Notes under the pieces: generated by a model
Databases searched by the model: none
Seen by the model: the letters and a program-made list of their open reading frames with translations, nothing else
Told to the model about the DNA's origin: nothing
Program-made: the position numbers and the translations under genes
Assembly (NCBI GenBank): GCA_004100325.1
Contig: SCKX01000001.1
Span: 186,001 to 250,000, forward strand
From: Candidatus Microsaccharimonas sossegonensis
Lineage (GTDB): Bacteria; Patescibacteriota; Saccharimonadia; Saccharimonadales; Saccharimonadaceae
Direction: 5' to 3'
DNA length: 64,000 bases
Part shown: positions 60,734-64,000 of the stretch, piece by piece
Numbering within the stretch: the stretch's first letter is position 1
Layout of the letters: the number at the start of each line of letters is the position of its first letter

Positions 60734-61126
60734 ATGAAATTTACAAAAAAGACGTTAGCAGGATTTGCAGGGTCAACAGCGCTTGCCGTCGCTGCTGTGC
60801 TTGTCCCTACGAGTGTATTTGCTCAACAAACTGACATACAAGGTGGAATCAATGCAGCCAAGCCAAGCGGTGCCGCTGGTAACACGACCCTATTTGGTGA
60901 CGGTTCAATCTTTACTACTATTGTAAACATCCTACTATACCTTATCGGAGCAATTTCAGTGATTATGCTCATCATCGGTGGTATCCGCTACACCGTCTCG
61001 GCTGGTGACAGTGGAAACGTCACGGCTGCCAAAAATACGATTATGTACGCAATTATCGGTCTGATCGTCGCATTCCTTGCATATGCAATTGTAAACTGGG
61101 TACTAAAAGCGCTCACAAACGGATAA
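60734..61126 (+). CDS. VirB2/TrbC-like pilin paralogue 5
   Basis: The 130-aa protein has a signal peptide ending near SVFA-QQT. A Gly/Ala/Asn-rich mature start (INAAKPSGAAGNTTLFGDGSIF) leads to two hydrophobic helices around YTVSAGDSGNVTAAKNTIMYAIIGLIVAFLAYAIVNWVL. It has no Cys. It has its own promoter, strong ribosome site and terminator, so it may be the most highly expressed, major subunit. It is closest to paralogue 6 at 62705-63109. Confidence 0.82.
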   Translation: MKFTKKTLAGFAGSTALAVAAVLVPTSVFAQQTDIQGGINAAKPSGAAGNTTLFGDGSIFTTIVNILLYLIGAISVIMLIIGGIRYTVSAGDSGNVTAAKNTIMYAIIGLIVAFLAYAIVNWVLKALTNG

Positions 61127-61166
61127 ATCCGCATACTCTTATAGAAGATAGAATAAAAGAAATGGA

Positions 61167-61193
61167 GCTCCGAGACATCGGGGCTTTTCTTTT
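61167..61193 (+). terminator. Terminator after pilin paralogue 5
   Basis: GCTCCGA-GACA-TCGGGGC hairpin followed by TTTTCTTTT on the plus strand, 40 bases after the stop. Confidence 0.85.
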
Positions 61194-61215
61194 GATAGCG
61201 TGTGTTTGCTCGTAT

Positions 61216-61244
61216 AAATAAAGCCCCATAAAGGAGCTTTATTT
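61216..61244. terminator. Bidirectional hairpin terminator, hsp20 side
   Basis: AAATAAAGC and GCTTTATTT form a 9-bp stem 27 bases after the hsp20 stop. A/T tracts on both sides would allow termination on either strand. Confidence 0.7.
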
Positions 61245-61270
61245 ATAAATCATTTAAGATTAATGCACTA

Positions 61271-61735
61271 TTATTGGACTTGGATCTTCTTCGCTTGCTC
61301 TGTCTTGATCTTTGAAAAGCTGATAGTAAGAACGCCGTCTTTTAGGACTGCTTCGACTTCGTCTTCTTTGACATTCACAGGCAGTGCAAGTGTTCGGCTG
61401 AATTCACCCCAGTAGCATTCTTGAATGTGCCAGTTTGTTGCACCTTCATCACCGCCACTGTTGAGAGTTCCGCTGATTGTTAGGATGCCGTCGCTAATGC
61501 TGACATCAAGTTCTTCTTTATTTACACCAGCTGTCCGCGCTTTTACAACCAGCTTGTCGTCAGTTTCGTAAACATCAACGGCTAGTTGGCCGGGAAATTC
61601 TTCTTCACTATCGTCCCAAGTGTCGTCAGTCGCAGCTGGCGTCGGTGCGTTAGTCGATGAAAGGTCGTCGTCGCTTAAAAAAGCGGCAGCTAGCTCATCT
61701 TCAATTAATAGGTCTTCGTTTTGTTTGCGGGCCAT
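61271..61735 (-). CDS. Small heat-shock protein Hsp20
   Basis: The 154-aa chaperone starts at the ATG after GGAGG (MARKQNEDLLIEDELAAAF). It has an acidic N-terminal arm and an alpha-crystallin domain (about 50-145; GQLAVDVYETDDKLVVKARTAGVNKEELDVSISDGILTISG, FSRTLALPVNVKEDEVEAVLKDGVLTISFSKI). The C-terminus lacks a clear IxI/V motif (ends AKKIQVQ). It holds unfolded proteins for ClpB/DnaK. TATAAT (61793-61798, minus) is its likely promoter; no CIRCE is seen. Confidence 0.93.
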   Translation of the reverse strand: MARKQNEDLLIEDELAAAFLSDDDLSSTNAPTPAATDDTWDDSEEEFPGQLAVDVYETDDKLVVKARTAGVNKEELDVSISDGILTISGTLNSGGDEGATNWHIQECYWGEFSRTLALPVNVKEDEVEAVLKDGVLTISFSKIKTEQAKKIQVQ

Positions 61736-61804
61736 GATATCCTCCACTTTCCCATAGGCTCTTGTTTGCTCATTTGACAAACAGTCCTCTGTATTATAAC
61801 GGTC

Positions 61805-62515
61805 ATGCTGACTATAATCAACCAAATACCAATGCTAAACGTAAAAAACACAATACTCGACAATCTTCTATCGGTGGTGGCTCCTCACCTCTGTTCTGGT
61901 TGCGGACGAACCGGCACAACCATTTGTGATAATTGTAAATACGACATCAACAACGAGCCATATCTTGGCTGCATTTTATGTGACAAGCAAAGCAATATCG
62001 GCGTCTGCAAAAACCATAATGCGGCGTTTCATCAAGCCTGGGTCGTCGGTGTGAGAAGTGGCGCCCTGCAACGACTTATTGGTGGATTTAAGTTTCAAAA
62101 CATGAAAGCATCCTCATTCGATCTTGCTACCCTACTACATACACGGTTACCACCGCTGCCTCGCAATTCCGTTATTATTCCCATACCCTCGTCGCGGGAG
62201 CATATACGTGAACGAGGCTATGATCATATGCTGCTGATCGCCAAAGACCTCGCCCGCCTTCGTCATCTACCGGTACAAAGGTTGCTTGTACGAAATAATA
62301 ACCTCGTGCAGCACCGGACAGGACGCAAAAATCGGTTACTTCAGGCAAAAACTGCCTTCAGGATTGAAGGCAAAGTAGATCCTGACAGTACCTATATCAT
62401 TATTGATGATGTCGTCACAACGGGCGCTACCATCATACAGGCAGCTCATGTGCTAAGAAAAGCAGGCGCGACAACTATTTGGGTGGCGGCGACTTCACGG
62501 CAACCACTCGACTGA
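61805..62515 (+). CDS. comF: ComF-family phosphoribosyltransferase-like protein
   Basis: The 236-aa protein has an N-terminal zinc-finger-like region (HLCSGCGRTGTTICDNCKYD, GCILCDKQSNIGVCKNH). A phosphoribosyltransferase domain follows, with VIIPIPSSREHIRERGYDHMLLIAKDLAR, RTGRKNRLLQAKTAFR and the PRPP-binding YIIIDDVVTTGATIIQAA. ComF is needed for DNA uptake or recombination in transformation. Its closeness to the pilin and T4SS-like genes hints at a DNA-uptake role for that system. A second ATG (61832) is a possible start. Confidence 0.92.
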   Translation: MLTIINQIPMLNVKNTILDNLLSVVAPHLCSGCGRTGTTICDNCKYDINNEPYLGCILCDKQSNIGVCKNHNAAFHQAWVVGVRSGALQRLIGGFKFQNMKASSFDLATLLHTRLPPLPRNSVIIPIPSSREHIRERGYDHMLLIAKDLARLRHLPVQRLLVRNNNLVQHRTGRKNRLLQAKTAFRIEGKVDPDSTYIIIDDVVTTGATIIQAAHVLRKAGATTIWVAATSRQPLD

Positions 62516-62555
62516 TCAGGTCGTATCTGTTAAAATAGCCAAAGTTCTGGCGTAA

Positions 62556-62643
62556 GGAGAGGTGACCGAGTGGTTGATGGTACTTGTCTTGAAAACAAGC
62601 GTGGGGCGACCTACCGCGAGTTCGAATCTCGCCCTCTCCGCCA
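62556..62643 (+). tRNA. tRNA-Ser (TGA), CCA encoded
   Basis: Acceptor GGAGAGG pairs with CCTCTCC. The anticodon stem-loop CTTGT-CTTGAAA-ACAAG gives UGA. A long variable arm (class II) and T-arm GCGAG TTCGAAT CTCGC follow, then G-CCA. TGT-TAAAAT (about 62528-62536) is the likely extended -10 promoter. Confidence 0.95.
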
Positions 62644-62659
62644 GATTGAATATAAAAAA

Positions 62660-62690
62660 GGCTTTCCTGTGAAGGTCTTTTCGTTTTTTA
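62660..62690 (+). terminator. Terminator after tRNA-Ser(UGA)
   Basis: GGCTTTC-CTGT-GAAGGTC hairpin with G-U pairs, then TTTTCGTTTTTT, 17 bases after the tRNA. Confidence 0.7.
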
Positions 62691-62704
62691 TGTGAGAAAA
62701 GATG

Positions 62705-63109
62705 CTAAACGTTCGTACCGCCAGATGTAGCACCAGGAGCAAGTGTATTTATAACGAAATTGATAGCCGCATAGGCGAGAAAAGCGATCACAAGCCCAAC
62801 AATCGCATAAAGAACCGTATTTTTTGCCGCTGTCACTGCGGTTGAGTTACCCCCAGAAACGACGTAGCGAAGTCCGCCAACGATTAGCATAATAACACTA
62901 AGCGCCCCGACAATAAAAAGAAGAAAGTTGGTGATATTGGTCACGATGCCACCACCACCAAATAGTTCTGTTGGCTGCCCAGTCCCCTTTGCGGCATTAA
63001 CACCGTCAAAAACAGTCAGCGCAAAGGAAGTACGGGCGAGAAAAATAGATGCACCAAGCACAAGAACGACTGCAAGGAGCACTGGTGCAAATGATCGTAA
63101 AATTTTCAT
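62705..63109 (-). CDS. VirB2/TrbC-like pilin paralogue 6
   Basis: The 134-aa protein has a signal anchor (about 8-30). A short mature start (FDGVNAAKGTGQPTELFGGGGIV) leads to two hydrophobic helices around YVVSGGNSTAVTAAKNTVLYAIVGLVIAFLAYAAINFVI, and the tail is Gly/Thr-rich. It is on the opposite strand from the other five but closest to paralogue 5. GGAGAAG precedes the ATG, and TATAAT lies about 14 bases upstream. Separate control suggests an alternative subunit. Confidence 0.82.
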   Translation of the reverse strand: MKILRSFAPVLLAVVLVLGASIFLARTSFALTVFDGVNAAKGTGQPTELFGGGGIVTNITNFLLFIVGALSVIMLIVGGLRYVVSGGNSTAVTAAKNTVLYAIVGLVIAFLAYAAINFVINTLAPGATSGGTNV

Positions 63110-63210
63110 CTCGCTTCTCCAGGATTATACACGACAGTTATATTAAACAATTATATTTTCATTGTAGCAAATAGTATGGCCAGAATCTAGTCCTGACATC
63201 TGTTTTATGC

Positions 63211-63216
63211 TACAAT
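63211..63216 (+). promoter_or_regulatory. Extended -10 box upstream of tRNA-Ser(GCU)
   Basis: TGC-TACAAT would start transcription near 63223, about 120 bases before the tRNA. The intervening sequence has no ORF of note. It holds a 13-nt copy (63243-63255) of the tRNA D-arm region. Confidence 0.45.
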
Positions 63217-63344
63217 CGTTCAAGTCGTAAAGTGTCATGTAGACCCAAGTGGCTGCTGCGTGGAACGCAAATTATGAGATGGTTACCTTCCCCTTTGGTT
63301 GGCATCTGACGAAACGTTTTACGAAACACGCGACCCAATTCTGT

Positions 63345-63437
63345 GGAGGAGTACCCAAGTGGCTGAAGGGGATGGTTTGCTAAATCATTAGTCTGGGGAG
63401 ACCTGGAGCCGGAGTTCGAATCTCCGCTCCTCCGCCA
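63345..63437 (+). tRNA. tRNA-Ser (GCT), CCA encoded
   Basis: Acceptor GGAGGAG pairs with CTCCTCC. The anticodon stem-loop TGGTT-TGCTAAA-TCA gives GCU. A long variable arm and T-arm GGAG TTCGAAT CTCC follow, then G-CCA. It lies at the boundary of the second serine-recombinase element. Confidence 0.94.
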
Positions 63438-64000
63438 AGAGAAATAGTGGAGTCATTTGACGCCAAAAGAAGCGTATAAAACGGTTCTTGTAAGGTGTAA
63501 GACTCCACTTTTTCTTTGGAAAATCCTATGTTCGAAAATAAATTACGCAGAATTATATCTTTTTGAACAAGATTAGCCTTTTTAAACCTTATTGCCAGTG
63601 TATTAACCAAGTCGTTGAACTCCTGTGGGTTAATAACACGTACTTCACTTTGGCGTAGTCGCTTTTCAAGATTTGAACTATCATTTTCTACCTCTGTAAT
63701 TCTACGGAGAGTTGAAGATATGTCTAACTCTGTTTGCTTGATTGCGGCAGGGTCAGATAATCTTCCTAGTGCACTGGTTTGGTCGCGCCTAGTATCTTGC
63801 AGATGTTTCAGAGTGATATTATTGCGTACTATTGCTGCGCGTGTTGCTTTCTTTTCTGTATCAGAGAGTTCTTTAGTTTCCTGCAAATACTTTTTGTACA
63901 CATCTTTTGTGAGGCGTTTGGTTACTTGTTCAAGAACATCATTCATACTGTCGGCCACGACACGCGCCCTGATGTCGCGCGGTTTCCTGCTGCAACCATT
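63380..64000 (-). CDS. C-terminal part of a second large serine recombinase (cut by window edge)
   Basis: The frame is open to the right edge. It starts within a zinc-ribbon-like stretch (NGCSRKPRDIRARVVADSM) and continues as a long coiled coil (ELSDTEKKATRAAIVRNN, STLRRITEVENDSSNLEKRLRQSE). It ends in the VQKDIILRNLFSNIGFSKEKV pattern seen at the end of large serine recombinases. The catalytic N-terminus lies outside the window. The last ~18 residues (GGGAEIRTPAPGL...) are read from the antisense of tRNA-Ser(GCU), so the natural end was probably altered by integration at that tRNA. It differs from the recombinase at 6.1-7.4 kb. Confidence 0.78.
   Translation of the reverse strand, partial: NGCSRKPRDIRARVVADSMNDVLEQVTKRLTKDVYKKYLQETKELSDTEKKATRAAIVRNNITLKHLQDTRRDQTSALGRLSDPAAIKQTELDISSTLRRITEVENDSSNLEKRLRQSEVRVINPQEFNDLVNTLAIRFKKANLVQKDIILRNLFSNIGFSKEKVESYTLQEPFYTLLLASNDSTISLGGGAEIRTPAPGLPRLMI

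Noticed and set aside
63220-63320. 4.5S SRP RNA upstream of tRNA-Ser(GCU)
   Set aside because: A GGAA-containing hairpin is present, but the conserved SRP core (GGUCCGGAAGGAAGCAGC type) is missing.
1-64000. Alternative genetic code (UGA as Gly) as in Gracilibacteria/Absconditabacteria
   Set aside because: Several well-defined genes end at TGA (methyltransferase, serine recombinase, comF, basic protein) and no conserved domain continues past it.
1-64000. CRISPR array or cas genes
   Set aside because: No regularly spaced 25-40 nt repeats were seen. The repeats found are tRNA-derived, a single pair, or protein-coding repeats in the 845-aa surface protein.

Overview
The window looks like a chromosome segment from a reduced-genome Patescibacteria (CPR) bacterium, most likely Saccharibacteria (TM7). 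This is inferred from the gene set and was not tested by phylogeny. Genes are tightly packed, with many 1-4 nt start/stop overlaps. TGA is used as an ordinary stop, so this is not the recoded Gracilibacteria type. A dnaA-dnaN-recF origin sits beside a type IV secretion (T4SS)-like operon and a set of tiny VirB2-like pilins. A large glycan locus is present. Several genes appear to have leaderless promoters.

Layout. (1) 1-7.4 kb is a mobile region: the tail of an unknown gene, a ParB-methyltransferase fusion, phage small and large terminase, a 57-aa protein, an inverted GmrSD-type (DUF262/HNH) defence gene with an unknown partner, and a large serine recombinase. Imperfect 22-23 bp direct repeats bracket the defence cassette. 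(2) 7.4-10.3 kb is a metal-stress operon: a frameshifted ArsR regulator, a small membrane protein, a P1B-type ATPase with altered CPx and DKTGT motifs, and a TFIIB-type zinc-finger protein. (3) 10.3-13.2 kb holds clpB (no N-domain, perfect CIRCE operator) between two ~240 bp direct repeats. Each repeat contains two copies of a tRNA-Asn 3'-end-derived unit; the intact tRNA-Asn lies in one of them. (4) 13.2-38 kb is a cell-surface polysaccharide region: LexA-like HTH protein, O-antigen ligase/polymerase, polyprenyl-phosphate sugar transferase, HAD-type phosphomannomutase, ManC, Gmd, Rmd, a Wzm/Wzt exporter, seven to eight glycosyltransferases, an FkbM methyltransferase and a GtrA flippase. It also contains a lysozyme-like surface protein with four Ig-like repeats and a succinyl-CoA-synthetase-type pair. 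(5) 38-44.3 kb is the origin region: khpB/jag, yidC, rnpA, rpmH, oriC, dnaA, dnaN, recF. (6) 44.3-57.5 kb is a minus-strand T4SS-like operon: VirB8-like, VirB6-like, PrgI, TraC-N-like and VirB4 proteins, plus two large proteins carrying peptidoglycan-hydrolase domains and a PEGA protein. (7) 57.5-59.1 kb is a cassette with an M16-peptidase-like gene and a GC-rich basic-protein gene, bracketed by a 21-nt direct repeat. (8) 59.1-63.1 kb holds six VirB2/TrbC-like pilin paralogues, hsp20, comF and tRNA-Ser(UGA). (9) At the right edge are tRNA-Ser(GCU) and the C-terminal part of a second large serine recombinase whose frame runs into that tRNA, marking the start of another mobile element.

How it fits together. 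HAD-PMM and ManC would make GDP-mannose, and Gmd and Rmd would convert it to GDP-D-rhamnose. The Wzt-linked operon would polymerise and export a rhamnose/mannose-containing glycan. The T4SS-like operon, pilin array, wall hydrolases and ComF together suggest a cell-envelope machine for DNA uptake or contact with a host cell. No relaxase or coupling protein is seen, so conjugation is not supported from this window alone.
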